A stretch of DNA of 64,000 nt from Amylostereum areolatum (Eukaryota > Basidiomycota > Agaricomycetes > Russulales > Stereaceae): the NCBI GenBank assembly GCA_012932865.1, contig SAXG01000043.1, positions 62,001-126,000 on the forward strand, read 5' to 3'. The notes under the pieces are model-generated. The model had not been told where the DNA came from. It saw only the letters and a program-made list of their open reading frames with translations, and did not search any database. A program made the translations under genes and the position numbers. Below, piece by piece: positions 27,901-39,359 of the stretch. Each line of letters starts with the position of its first letter. Within the stretch, counting starts at the first letter, position 1.

Positions 27901-28643
27901 AAGAGACAATCAGAGATCGGAGGATGTGTATTAGATTGAGTGGATATTGGCGTGGGAGGAAGATCACGGTACCTGCTATAGCTCATCCCGGGAGATTCGG
28001 GGACGGACATAGATCGTCGGGCGCCGTCCATCCGAACGACCTGACTGAGACATGTTGCATCGCGGTTGTGGTCTTCACCGTGTCCGTGGCTGCCCGTCGG
28101 TGAAATGCAATCACAGGGGGGAAAGGGTCGAGGAAAGTGGAGAAGATAGGTGATATTCTCTATCAACGATCAAAGACCAGGAGCACCAAGAGCGAGGGAC
28201 GTACGACGAGGACGTATCATTGGCAATGCTCGTCTTTCCTGCCCGGAAAGATCCTCCTGAGCCTATGCCTATCTCTCCCAACGCAAGCTGGTCGCGGAAC
28301 CCTCCATCAGGCGACCCAGCCATCTCCCGTGCGACGAGTGACGCGAATCCTTCCCACGGTTCCTCGTCCTCCATGATCGACGATGGCATGCGCCCCATGA
28401 ATGCGGCGAGGTCGAGCGCGTCCGGTACGCGGGGGAAATCCCCGAGCTGGTCGAGCAAGTCGTCCGGAAAGAGTGAATTTTCTGACCTACGAAGTTCAGC
28501 GCCTTGCGTGTCAGCACGAGGACCAGCGAACACAGTCCGAATACAAACGAGTGCACGTACATGGTAGACGCCAGCGACACCCGGTTCGGGCGAGACGTGT
28601 ACGCTTCCACCGAGAGAGTCGCTGACTTTGTGGGGCGCGCCAT
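24994..28643 (-). CDS. large disordered protein with one N-terminal membrane segment, unknown
   Basis: Not recognised. Start ATG at 28643 (MARPTKSATLSVEAYTS). A hydrophobic segment STMYVHSFVFGLCSLVLVL suggests one membrane anchor. A 44-nt intron (about 28489-28446) joins it to an acidic/helical part (LGDFPRVPDALDLAAFMGRM, EEPWEGFASLVAREM). Two more introns lead through GARRSMSVPESPGMSYS to a single exon of more than 900 codons (27898-24994). That exon is dominated by Ser, Pro, Thr and Gln and looks intrinsically disordered. It carries many SP/TP sites, runs such as PPLLVPPPSPIN, and a basic segment (KNKNKQSKSKKED) near the C-terminus; it ends WGRDEGR. The architecture suggests a membrane-tethered, phosphoregulated scaffold, but that is only inference. 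Confidence 0.65.
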
Positions 28644-29427
28644 GGCCGTCGCGTCAGAGCAAGGGGGTGGGAGTTGTGGGGTGGAGGTGGGAAGCGGGAA
28701 CGGAGGCTGAGTGAAGTTCCAACCAAAGCAGCTTGAAAAGAGCCCGTCGAGCGCGACGGGTGTAAAAGAGAGCGAGAGCGCCGCTAGCGGGCTGATGCAA
28801 TCTGGTCGAGAACTGCAAGAAGAACGACGGGCGCAAGGTTACAGATTAGAACAAAGGGCAAAGCCGTTGGGGAGACGAGCGGGACGAGCTGGAAGGGGAA
28901 TGGCAGATTGACACCGACTCGCTGACCGAAGAGACTGACAGACACCGGGGGCGGGGTGTAAGTGTAGGAAAGGAAGAGGGGAGTCGGGGGCAACATATTT
29001 GTTTGTCGAGAGGACTCTTTCTTTAGCGGGAGGCGGTCTGATCAAATGGGTGGCCTGGCTGGAAACGAGAACTGGAACTTTGGAAGCCATGAAGCTGAAG
29101 GCCGGTCTTCCGTTCGCGCCTAAGCAGCCTAAGGCCCTAAGCAGCCTAAGCAAAAGGGGCGCCACGCTGTTGAGCTGTCGGCGCATGTCCGGGTTCGCTC
29201 CTAACCATCTCGCCATCTCCTCAGGGGCTCGTGCTCACCTCCCCTCACTTTATTCCTTACAGAGCTCTCTCCGGGGTTTCTGACTCTCTCGTGTCTCACC
29301 TTTTCGTCATCCATCCTTCATATTCCAACTATAGCATACATCGTGAAACACGTTAGCGATCCCCAAGCACACCCCCGCCCAGGTCTTCCCACCTCTTTGA
29401 ATAGATCCGCGGCATCAACGTAAACCT
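28644..29427. other. spacer, no gene seen
   Basis: Promoter side of the disordered-protein gene and 3' side of the bleomycin hydrolase gene, both on the minus strand. A short direct repeat (CTAAGCAGCCTAAG-like, about 29120-29150) is present. No coding signal. Confidence 0.3.
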
Positions 29428-31381
29428 TCACGCAAGAGAGCCCTGGACGCAGCGAAGCCCCCCTCAGTATCAGACCGGCACACTTCATCAGAAATGACGA
29501 GCCCACTCACCATCGGATCCCACAACGGCAGCGTGACCTGCTCCGATCCCTCAAAGACCGCCACAAGGGCCTTGGGGGCCAGTGCCTTCGGAACAACGAC
29601 CTGGTAAACGAACCTGCAAACGACACACCAGCCACCATCAGCCTCCCCCCTTTTGCCGTGATTTTGTGAAATGAAAAACGGCACGTACTGTTCGAACCAG
29701 CGATCGGTCATAACATAGAAGCCCTTCGTGCCCGCATCGGGCCCCCACGAGTTCTCAACTTTATACCGCACCGGCTTCCCGGCCCCGTCCAGGTGCACGC
29801 CCGAAATCACCATCGCGTGCGTCATAGCCGACTCGTTCGTGCGCAGGCGGTCTGCCTTGCTCAGCGAGAGCTGGATGTCAAACGCGTTCTACGCATATGG
29901 GTCCATTGTCAACGAGCAGTAAGGGGGCGAAAATGCGCTGGCCGTCGTACCTCGTAGTCATACAGAGCGGTGTCCATGATGCCTGAAGATCCCTCGGAAA
30001 ATTTGCCGACGTCGCATCCAAAGAAGACAGGCTGGCCAGCCTTTATCATCTGTCATGCCGCAGAAGTTTTAGAGTTGAAGAGAGAGAATGTTTGGGAGGG
30101 CCAACCTTCACCACAGCGTTCTTCAGGTTCTCGATCTCGGTGTTCACGTCTGGGCGCTCCGTCAGGCGGGGGCGTGCATGCACACTCATGGGGAAAACGC
30201 ACAGAGAACGGGACGCCCGCCCCAGATGTTGCCCAGCTTGTTGACCGTGTACAACTTGGAGTACGCGTTGCGCGGGTCGTTGATGAGCGAGAACGACTCC
30301 GTGACCGGGTATTGCTTGTTCGCAAACGCCTACGGCCCATACGTGAGCACCGCTGGCCGGACGCCGGTAAACCAGAATCACCTTGTAGAATGCCTTCGGA
30401 GAGCCCTTCCACTGTCCCACCTTGCCATCCTTGTCGTAATAATCCCACACAAACTCGTCGTCGGGCCGCGGCGGCACACCGAGCGTCGCGCTCATGATAG
30501 TGTAGATCTCGGCCATGAGCTCCTCCTTCTTTGCGCGAAGGGCGGACAGCGCGTTGGCTTGTCCGCGAAGGGAGGCCGAGAGATCCCGCAAGGTCAGCGC
30601 GTGCTCACGCAGCTTGGTCTTCAACAGGGTGTTCAGCGGGCCGGAGAGGGACGAGTGCGTGGACTCGGGGTACAGCGGCTGGGGAATGATGCCGTACGTC
30701 TAACGCGGGAATCGTTACAATGGGAAGCATGGCGATAAGGACGTGGGATGCACACCTCGACCAGGTTGACGACCATGTCCCACTGCCCGCCGTCGCTGAT
30801 AAGATCACCGGCGAGGTGGCTGATGAGCCGGTCCTCGAGCGGGCGGTGGGCCTCCTCCAGCGTCGTCTCGAGGTAGTAGTTGGCCTTGTTCAGCTTGTCC
30901 CAGAAGAAAAGGTACGACTGCACGATCGCGGAGGATCGGTAAGCGCCTTCCCAAACGCCGCTGAACGCGCACGCACCTGCGACAGCTCGAACTCCTTCAA
31001 GTTGAGCTTCTTCATGATCTCGTACCGCAACACGTTCGTGGACGCGAACAGCCAGCATCGGCCGCTGCTCTTCTGGTTCGTGACCGGTCCGGTGGCGAAG
31101 GGCACCTCGAGGTTGAAGACGTGCTGGTCGGCGATGAAGGCCTGGCGGCGGAGGAGCGCGGTGCGGATGTCGGCGTGGGCGAGGATGGTGCGCGCAAGCT
31201 GCGTCTTGGGCGAGGTCGACGCTGCCGCCTCCCACCCGGCGATGTTGTCGAGGGTCAGAGAGCCGTCCGCGGAGACGGGGGCGGTGGAGAGGGTGCTGCT
31301 ACTGGTCGAAGCGCGCGAACGCTTCTCGTCGAAGTTGTCAGCGGTGACCTGAACATCGGGCTTGGAAGGAGCAGAACCCAT
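29428..31381 (-). CDS. BLH1: bleomycin hydrolase / cysteine peptidase C1B
   Basis: Cytosolic papain-fold aminopeptidase that detoxifies homocysteine thiolactone and bleomycin and forms a hexameric barrel. Start ATG at 31381 (MGSAPSKPDVQVTADNF). Catalytic Gln and Cys lie in GPVTNQKSSGRCWLFAS, His in ESAMTHAMVISGV, Asn in YKVENSWG, so the active site is complete. Other family landmarks: SYLFFWDKLNKANYYLE, LISDGGQWDMVVNLVE, MIKAGQPVFFGCDVGKF and VLPLWDP-like VTLPLWDPM. Six or more short introns. The last exon adds only GSLA, giving the C-terminus WDPMGSLA. In yeast and human enzymes this tail threads into the active site and is self-trimmed. Length (about 500 aa) fits the family. Confidence 0.93.
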
Positions 31382-32280
31382 GGTTGACGACGGTGGTGGT
31401 GGTAAGAGAAAGAGAGGCAGATGGCACACTATGGCGCTGCAGCCAGTCAAGCTGAGGACAGCATGTTTGGCTGACTGTGGCCGTCGTCCGATAAGATGAT
31501 AGTGCCTGCACACGCGCCTCCGTTCTTCCGCTCTCTCACCTTCTCAAAATATACACCAACGCTTGGTTCACATAGAACCTATCTTTTCAACGGTGCAAAA
31601 CACCTGGAGAGACGTTTAATGCGAAGATGTTGTAACTTGGTGAGGAAGATGCTCACCTTCGTTGGGATGCGTTGATCTGACTTTGATGGCCTCAACCTGA
31701 TGACGGTCATGGACTTCAAGTCTTCGACGCTTCAGCGTTTCAGCTGCGGCATAAGTGGATTTCCGCGACGTCTTTACAAGAAGGGGTCAATCCGTCCAAG
31801 CCTCGAAGGTCGGTTCCATCCATGTCGCGGTTTGCTTTAAAATTGTTAATGCCAAGTCCAGTTCCAGTCCCAGGGATCTGAAGTCCAGGGGAGAATGCGA
31901 GGCTGCGATAAGCGGTGGGCAGGACAAGATGGCCAGCGGGATCGTGATGGATGGAGTCCAAGAAAGGCGAGCCAGTGAACGGCGATTGAACACACCATGT
32001 ACGCTCTTCATCTCATACAGTCTGCGGGTCGTTTAGCATATATCCACCCGTCGTCACAGCTTTAGCGTCAAGCTGTCGACTACTCAGAAGTTTCAAACCA
32101 CAACCGGTCAACGGCTTCATGTCGATCTAGCTTCCTGCACTCGAAACACGGGCCTGTCCTCGGTGGACTCCTTCAGGCAAAAGCATTCGATTGCTCGTGA
32201 GTTTTCCTCGTAGCATAAGAGTCTGAATGGAATTTGACTGGACAAAGGTGGTCCACGATGGCGCTTTCTGAACGTGAACC
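31382..32280. other. spacer upstream of ZF2
   Basis: Promoter side of bleomycin hydrolase (minus) and far-upstream region of ZF2 (plus). From about 32060 the sequence resembles the region upstream of ZF3 (shared ACCGGTCAACGGCTT and TGACTGGACAAAGGTGGTCC-like blocks). The duplicated unit therefore extends at least 200 bp beyond the leader element. No gene seen. Confidence 0.35.
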
Positions 32281-32335
32281 CAGGTGACGCCCTCGAACGG
32301 GAGAAGCTGCCTCGAGGAGACTGCGCACACTCTTC
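32281..32335 (+). promoter_or_regulatory. ZF-family leader/promoter element, copy 2
   Basis: CAGGTGACGCCC...CGGGAGAAGCTGCCTCGAGG then AGACTGCGCAC..TCTTC. The TACTTAA box is at about 32400, and the ZF2 ATG is about 195 bp downstream. Confidence 0.6.
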
Positions 32336-32529
32336 TTCACTATCGCGATGTGTATATCGCGGATACCCATTTAAGTCTCCCTCGAGTTTGCTTCAAGAAG
32401 TACTTAAAGGACGCCCCGCCTTCTTATCCCCTCGGTTTGCCTAGTTGGTCCTCCTTTCCAAGGGTCGGTTTCCTCGGTTTCTCTCTACCATTCTATTGCT
32501 TATGCTTGACCATTATATCAGGAAACTCC

Positions 32530-33396
32530 ATGCCTCCGAAAACCTGGAGATGTGCGATTTGCTCTCACACCCTGCATCCATCCACTCGAGCAGAACACAA
32601 TGCAGGGATACCTCACCGACAAGCGCTCGCTGTGGTGCAACGCCTTACGGCTTGGGGGCGCGACGTTCGTCGCGAAACTATACCTGGAAGTACTGTCGCC
32701 GTGCACTTGGAAACGCGGGAGCACAAGAAACTGGCGACCGGTACGCCTGACCCCACTCACCCAGGCTCTCACCTGATGATCCACCAGCTTTCCAGTCGCC
32801 TCCTACACGGACCACCTCACGTTCAAAGAAACCGTCGTACGGATCTTTCTTTACCTACCTTTTTTGATCTCCGCTAATCCTCCTGGGGATTTAGAAGTGT
32901 GTCGGTGGCGACACCAATACCCACCGCTACGTTCAATAAACCCGTCTTGGTTACGTGGAAATGTCCAATTGCCTTAGTGTGGTGGGACCACATCACCGCC
33001 TCAACGATGCAGGGCGCTGCCTACAAGCTGCGGCACAAAGCAGCTCATCGTTCACCTGGAGATGCGTGGTCTGCAATATCGAGATGGCAGTGAAGAGCAA
33101 GGTCTCCCACGAGCGCGGAAAGCGCCATCAACTAATGCTTGACAAGTGAGTTGCGAAAATTCTGGTCTTGTCTCTGACCTTGACACGTTGTAAGGTTGTC
33201 CCGCGGCGGCGGCAGCGGCCATGCCAGAAACGGTTCTGGGGGCGGCGATGACAGTGACGACGACAATGATGGAAGCGACTACTCCAACTCTCATGGTGGA
33301 TTTGACTTGGACTTGGAGGATATCCTGTACGGCATTGACACCCAATGGGGCGCGCTTCCGCACGGTGGCGCATATAGCGACACCCACTACTACTAA
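32530..33396 (+). CDS. ZF2: multi-zinc-finger protein, tail type B, partly degraded
   Basis: Paralogue of ZF3. ATG at 32530 (MPPKTWRCAIC). Finger 1 is intact (WRCAICSHTLHPSTRAEHNA..H). Finger 2 has lost both cysteines (WGRDVRRETIPGSTVAVHLETREH). The third unit (TWKCPIALVWWDH) is disrupted: its CxxC is broken, and the frame must change before finger 4 (WRCVVCNIEMAVKSKVSHERGKRH). The first intron interrupts the same codon as in ZF3 and ZF4 (GCGACNG|GT). The last exon gives an Asp/Gly-rich tail and the conserved end GIDTQWGALPHGGAYSDTHYY. The decay in fingers 2 and 3 suggests relaxed constraint or a pseudogene in progress. Nucleic-acid binding is inferred from finger type only. Confidence 0.6.
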
Positions 33397-34145
33397 TACG
33401 ATCATCACGGCAACATCGTCGGCTGACGTCTCTGTGATACTGTGGTTCACTGGTATCACCAATGTATGATGTAGTTCAAGTGTATGCATTCCGTTTGCTG
33501 CCCCCAGCTTGACGTTTGTTCGAACTATGATGGGGGCTTTGCGATATCGGCAGGAAGGCGGCGATTCTTTCGAGGTGCGTTCCGTCTCTGCAGACCCTGG
33601 CTGCTCTAAACGTCTCTATATGCTGATGCCAACTCCAGGGTCAAGCCAGAAGGACGTTCGTTTTCCATCCAGACTCTGGTAAAATCAACCTGGGTTGCGG
33701 ATTGCTCGACCTATAACCAGTGGCTGCTGGCATTGAAGGCTAAGGAAGGAGCACAAGCGAGAAGGTGGTGGATAGAAAAACGAGGCAAACGAGGCACGTA
33801 ACGTACTGAACCCGAATCACTCAACAGCTTCACGTTATCCCAACTTCCAGGACTTCGCTATCTATCAAGCCCGGATCCGCCCTTCAATGGCCGTCTTTTG
33901 ACTACGGCTCCGTCGTGACAGCCTCAATGTCAAGTCGTCGATTGCCCTATAACCGGTCAACGGCTTTCTAGCTGCCTGGATTCGAACACGGACCCGTTCT
34001 TCTGCTTCAACAACCGTCTTTGGATTCACCCCCCCCTCCCCCCCTCGGGGGAAAGTCCCCGATGGCTGGTGAGTCTTGCTCGGATCGTGAGAGTCTAAAT
34101 AGCATCTGACTGGACGAAGTTGGTCCATGACGGCGCTTTCGGAAC
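33397..34145. other. spacer between ZF2 and ZF3
   Basis: No gene. From about 33920 it parallels the region upstream of ZF2 (ACCGGTCAACGGCTTTCTAGC and CTGACTGGACGAAGTTGGTCC blocks), consistent with tandem duplication of a unit containing promoter plus gene. A C-rich stretch at 34029-34043 interrupts the similarity. Confidence 0.35.
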
Positions 34146-34192
34146 CCAGGTGACGGGAGAAGCTGCCTCGAGGAGACTGCGCACCGTCTTCT
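34146..34192 (+). promoter_or_regulatory. ZF-family leader/promoter element, copy 3
   Basis: CCAGGTGACGGGAGAAGCTGCCTCGAGG-type core followed by AGACTGCGCACCGTCTTC. It is shorter than the other copies between GTGACG and GGGAGAAG. The TACTTAA box is at about 34261; ZF3 ATG 200 bp downstream. Confidence 0.6.
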
Positions 34193-34391
34193 CTATTCAT
34201 ATATCGATGTCTCTATCGTGGATACCCATTCGAATCTACCTCCATTCTGCTCGAAGGGATACTTAAAGAAGGCCCCGACCGCGTCGTCTCCTACCCCCTC
34301 GATCTTACCCTTACCTTTCAAGGTTCGGGTCCTTCATTATTATCCCACCATGCTGTCGTTTATGTTTGACCACTAGCTCGGCGATAGTCCC

Positions 34392-35580
34392 ATGCCGTCA
34401 ACCGCCTGGAGATGTGCTGTTTGCGCCCGCACCATGGATCCACTTTCTCGCGCAGAACACACGGGAGGAAAGCATCACAAACGAGCGCTCACCCGAGTGA
34501 AGGCTCTTTCGGCTTGGGAGTGCGACGTTTGTCACGAGATCATGTCGGGGAGCTCTATCGACGGGCATCTGGAAACCGAGGGGCATATCCAGGCAGCGAC
34601 TGGTACGTCTCGTCCCGCCCAGCCGAGTCCTATGCTAACGATCTATCAGCCTTACCATCGCCTCCTGCATGGACCAACGCACGTCGGACGGCGACCGTTG
34701 CGGGCGCCTATCCCACTCAATTCAAAGTCTCCGTAGAGACATGGCGATGTGCTATCTGCGACCGCACGATGGAATTAGAAGATCGCGACACGCATATTTC
34801 TGGATCCACCCATGCTAAAAAGGTCGCGCGTGCGCAAAAGAAAACACCAGGATCGTACGGACGTCTAGTATTCACCTCTTGAATTCTGCTAAGTGCCGCC
34901 TGATAATTGTAGAGCTTCTACGCCAATGGCGATATCATCCAACAGCAATACACCTAAGAAGCCCATTACGATTACGTGGAAGTGCCTCGACTGCTTTCGT
35001 GTCATGGACTTGAGGGACCGTGTCAGTCATCTCAACAGCCATGCTGACCCCCGCCAGCGAGTCGCAGTGCAAACCAGTCCATCGTAAGTGTTCTTATGAC
35101 CATATACCATAATTCCTGACGCGCGACGCTGGCAGAACGAGCGTACCCGTGCCACAGCCACAATCAAACGCTCCCTGGAAATGCGTCGTCTGCAATATCA
35201 CGATGGGAATGAAAAGCAAGGCATCTCATATGGGCGGAAAGCGCGATCGAGAAAAAGTTGGAGAGTAAGTCGTGAACGTCTTTTAGCTTTAACAAGTTGA
35301 CTCCTGACCTCGACTCCACGTAAGGTTACCCCGCGGGAATAGCAGCGTCAATTCCAAAAAGTCCAAAAAGCGCACTGGGGGCAGCCGGGGCGGCGGCGGC
35401 GGCGGCGGAGGTGGTGGTGGTGGTGGCGGTGGAAGTGGAGGTGAGGCTAGCTATTCGGACGATTCGGACGATTACTATGGCATTTTGGAAGACATCGACA
35501 CTCAGTGGGGACTACTGCCTCATGGTGGCGCATATAAAGACAGCAACCTCTACAATGGCCATGGAGTCATCGTGGGTTGA
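34392..35580 (+). CDS. ZF3: five-finger U1/JAZ-like zinc-finger protein, tail type B
   Basis: Best-preserved type-B member. ATG at 34392. Fingers: WRCAVCARTMDPLSRAEH..H, WECDVCHEIMSGSSIDGHLETEGH, WRCAICDRTMELEDRDTHISGSTH, WKCLDCFRVMDLRDRVSHL.SH and WKCVVCNITMGMKSKASHMGG. The last finger lacks its final His (Asp/Arg there). Four introns of about 45-62 nt join these without breaking the frame (after AATG, PGS, QTSPS and KVGE). The last exon encodes a Lys-rich patch, a run of about 17 Gly, an acidic YSDDSDDYYG and the family end DIDTQWGLLPHGGAYKDSN, then NGHGVIVG. C-x2-C-x11-H-x5-H spacing matches U1-C/matrin/JAZ-type fingers that bind RNA or dsRNA. No catalytic domain. Real function unknown. 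Confidence 0.75.
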
Positions 35581-36252
35581 CGCTTCGACGTTAACGCCTG
35601 GTAGCAAAATGTACAGTATACTCTATCTAGTTCTTGTATGCACGAGTCAGTTTGTTGTCTCCTTTACAGCCCTTCAAACTATAGTATTGCATACAATTTG
35701 ATGCGCGTGCTAACTAACTGCCTCGCTCGTGAATCCGGGCAAGGCCTGCTCGTCGGTATCGTGAGCGTCGAAGAAAACGTCTGACAGAATGGATGGCACA
35801 AGGCCCGGGAATACCCTCAGGCAGGAGACGCCCAGTCTCCGAGTCCAGTCACCTGCTCTTTTACGGAGCCGGCAATCGGACGTGAATGATCAACGAATAC
35901 CTCACGCGTGGTCGTTCAGGCCAGTGGAGGTGCATTCGTGTGTATAGGATCTCGAGGAGCGATTGAATATTGAACGTTGAACCTTCGTCAAGTCGATGGA
36001 CACGAGTCCATTTGCCTTTACCCTCGCCGCCCATTTGGTAGTATCAAATCGTGTTTGTTTTCTGATCTTATGTATCGCACTCATATATCGCAGCCAACGC
36101 TCTTCTCTGAGGCTCGACCCGGGCTCTGCGACGACTGTCCTATCGCAGCGGACGTCGTGAAGTTGTGCAGATGTGCTCTGTCGATATCTGTGAGCACGCG
36201 AAAACTCAACCAGCGATGGAAGAATGGAAACGCACAGAACTTCAAACGACAC

Positions 36253-38707
36253 CTAGTACACTTCATCAACGAACGAGACGAAGCTGTTCGGGACTCGGAG
36301 GAATTTGGGCGGTCCGACACCAGTGGGCTGAACGAGGATATATCGAACTTTGTCCACGCCACGAGTCTTGAGCCACGCAAGCCCCTCTTCCCTTACGTCG
36401 TGCTTGTCATTGACCGCGCATTGGAAAACAGTAGCCCGCTTCACATTTTGGATCGAGGTGTCGAAGATGACAAAGTCGAACGTGTTGGCCACTGGCAAGC
36501 TTTCGGCGGGCGGACTGTGGTAGATTCCTGGGTTGAAATCACTTGTAGGGCCTCGAGCGGTGAAAGGACCCGCAGACAACAACGCGGCCGTCGGCACAGA
36601 CATCCTGTTGTCGACGATTACTGTTCGGCTAGTCCCACCTTGATCTTCATGGCCGATGTGGATATATGTCTTCTTTGGGCCATTGTCGACAGGAAACCAC
36701 AGTTCACCATCATCACTACGATATGGTTGGATGGGCCAGGAGCAACCGCGGCTAACCTCTCGATGGACATGGGCTCTGAAAAGATCACAAGCAGCCGTAC
36801 GGGTCTCGGCTAGCCTGAGGAACAAGTCATAGTATCGTTGACCCTCCAGCTCGAGCAGAATTCGCTTTATGACCATCTCCAAGACGTGACCGGTGACTAC
36901 ACTGGCGTGTGGAATTGTCCGACATCCCTTGGAAGGCTGGACGAGGACGACACTGTTGAAAGCATCATCTGAGAACGTGTTGCTGTGCATGTCAATCCGT
37001 AAGGCGTCCACGCCCCTGACGTTGTTGTAGATGAACGCCGTAACCCGGGATTCCTGGTCTTTCAACATTATCTGGAGGCGAGCGCGCATGGAAGCTTCAC
37101 GAATCGATGGACCCCAAGTAGAATGGAAGGCTCGAAGCTCGCTTTCGGTAGTAGTCTGTAGACTGAGGGCAAACGGACGCCTGGAAGATGGATGAATGCA
37201 GTGAGTGAACGAAATCGCTTGCAGACATAAAAGAAGGGAGACGAACACGATGAGAAGTTCGTCCAAGGTCCACGGGGCCATGTAATATTTGTAAGGAGAA
37301 CGGTCCGGGCGCGTAGTAGAGTGTTTTATCCATTCGAAGTGCTCTTTCCGAGCTGGGGCCGTGTGGATCACGAGCTGGGCAGTCTTCGTAAGAACGCTGT
37401 CAACGGTCCGCAAACCCTGGTTACAATCCACCAAACACCATAAATGAGGAGGGAAGCGGCCTAGTGCGGTCCTCTTCTCCGCCAAATCGGCGATCTTGAA
37501 TCGGTAGACACCGGTGTGGTCAAAAACGTGGATTATGTCCTCGTAAAATTGGATCATCACGCACTGGCTCCGCGCCAGGCATATATGAGCAGGAGCAATA
37601 CGCTGAAGACGGACTTACCTAAGGTGGTGTTTAGGTTCTCCACTTTTCACGATAGGCTATACACGCACCGATCCCCGGATGTCCGGTGACGACAACTCCT
37701 CTGAATATAGGAGTCTGGAAGGTCAAGGCTAGTATCCGGTGGGCATCAGGTTAGGGCAGCCAGACATCACGATAAAGCAGACAAACGCACGGTCCATGTC
37801 TGGATTGTTTGGATCAAATATAGTCTCGAGGGATTGTGGAAACGGTTCCGCAAAGGTGGGTTCCTTGTAAGCGGCATCGTCGGCTTCGGCGAAGGGATGT
37901 TTGCCATCGGGAACGACTAGCCGCATGATGTGCTGGTAGGCGTGGACATACTCTCCCCGAACAATGCAGTCGACAGGTTCCTCGCCCAAGAATATGGGAT
38001 ACTGGAACGTCCAGATGTGTTGCGGGGCCGATGGGAGATCGGGACGGTGGACTTCTCTACGAGTGAAAATAGAGTCTGGTCCCTTCCCCCACACGCGCTT
38101 CCACAGTTGCGATGCGTCGTCCGTGTCGGAAAGAGGTGAGAAAAACTTGCCGAACGGCACGGCGGACGGAGGATCACTCGACTCTGGGATTGCTGGTGAG
38201 ACTAAAGTGACGACTACATAGTCAGCCACACACCTTGCTCGACGACTGGACTGGTTTCCGTATCTAAACGCCGCCGCTTTGCCTGCGGCCCACCTTGCTT
38301 GATACTGGTGAGGGAAACATGTTGGTTCCCTGGTTGCGGATCTAATACCTTTGTTGAGAACAGGTCGAGCATTATGAATCCAAAACATACACTGGACTAT
38401 CCTAAGGACAAGACGGAATTGGCCTTCCTTGTCTGCAAGGACGTCGGATACAAGCCTGTCGAGATGGACAAGTTTCCATGTCGAGTCGTCCACTCGTATC
38501 TTGATAGTGCCGCGCGGGGCGATGGGCATTGGAGAAGGCTAAGAGGGTGCCATCAGTTTATAACGGTATGGAGAGGGAGGCGCAATTTTCGGAAACATAT
38601 AGGTGGTGCTGGAGATCGTCGAAGGTTGCGTCTTGGTCCACGGAGGTAGTAATAACCCAATTGGCTAGCGCAAGTTCGGGGGAATAGACATGGATTCTGA
38701 AAGACAT
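36253..38707 (-). CDS. Crinkler/RHS-like P-loop protein A (probably frameshifted)
   Basis: Member of the fungal Crinkler/RHS-like family, in which an NTPase is followed by a restriction-endonuclease-like domain. Start ATG at 38707 (MSFRIHVYSPELALANW), a short header domain. Then come a basic linker (KRRRLDTETSPVVEQG), the family block HIWTFQYPIFLGEEPVDCIV and a P-loop. The P-loop GHPGIG|KS is split by an intron, so its lysine codon opens the next exon. A Walker B-like LWCLVDCN follows, then YMAPWTLDELLIVFV and a C-terminal block VFQCAVNDKHDV. Compared with copy B, about two extra bases just after the P-loop (about 37575-37600) break the frame. The frame ends at a TAG where copy B has CAG, and stays open for 116 more codons beyond. 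Possibly a recent pseudogene. Substrate unknown. Confidence 0.6.
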
Positions 38708-39359
38708 GATGACGGCGGGCGCGAGACGGGAACTGGCGGGGACACCGAAGCTTGAAGGCAGCATGTCACCCGACTCACCCCTAAATGGCGCAGCCCGCTC
38801 TCGGAGCCCACCCGCCGCTCATCCGCATCGTCCGTGGCAGCTCATGGCGAAACTGGCGAAAACTTGGATGCGCGGCCGTTACGTTCAGGCCGGCCTTAGG
38901 GTAGAGGTACTCGGATGGAGTAGAGTATAGTATATGAAATGGTGTCCTAGACAGGGTCTGAGCTTTTACAGGGACTGTAAATGTAGGTGAGCAACGAAGG
39001 CCAGATCCACAGGAGGATATCATGCGTAAAAATGGACAGGAGGCGGGAGCGCGTGCGGCATATAAGTAGGCGCGTCCATGGATGCGAGTCTCGAGAGAGC
39101 TCCGGGAGGAAGGGAGTCCGCCGTTAGAGCTGATCTCCCCGAGCGTCGAGCGAGGCGAGCGAATCCCATTTGGCCATGTTTGACCGATTCCTACGAGGAC
39201 GTATTCTTGGTCGAGGCGAGCCCAAAATCACATATGCATACGACACCCTCGCGTCCATCTCCCAAGCCGTAGTGGGTTCAGTCGCTCCTCGCAATCACGC
39301 TCGAAGCGCGAGCAGACGTCGCCTTAGGCAGATGTGCTCTGTTAACGCTTATAAGCCCA

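Noticed and set aside
35977..36813. Long plus-strand frame opposite the Crinkler-like gene A
   Set aside because: It is antisense to a frame with clear family motifs and shows none itself.
37600..37680. Apparent loss of the P-loop Lys in both Crinkler-like copies (reading GIGA)
   Set aside because: GIGA comes from reading into an intron. After splicing at G|GTGCGT the next exon begins with an AAG codon, so Lys is present in both.
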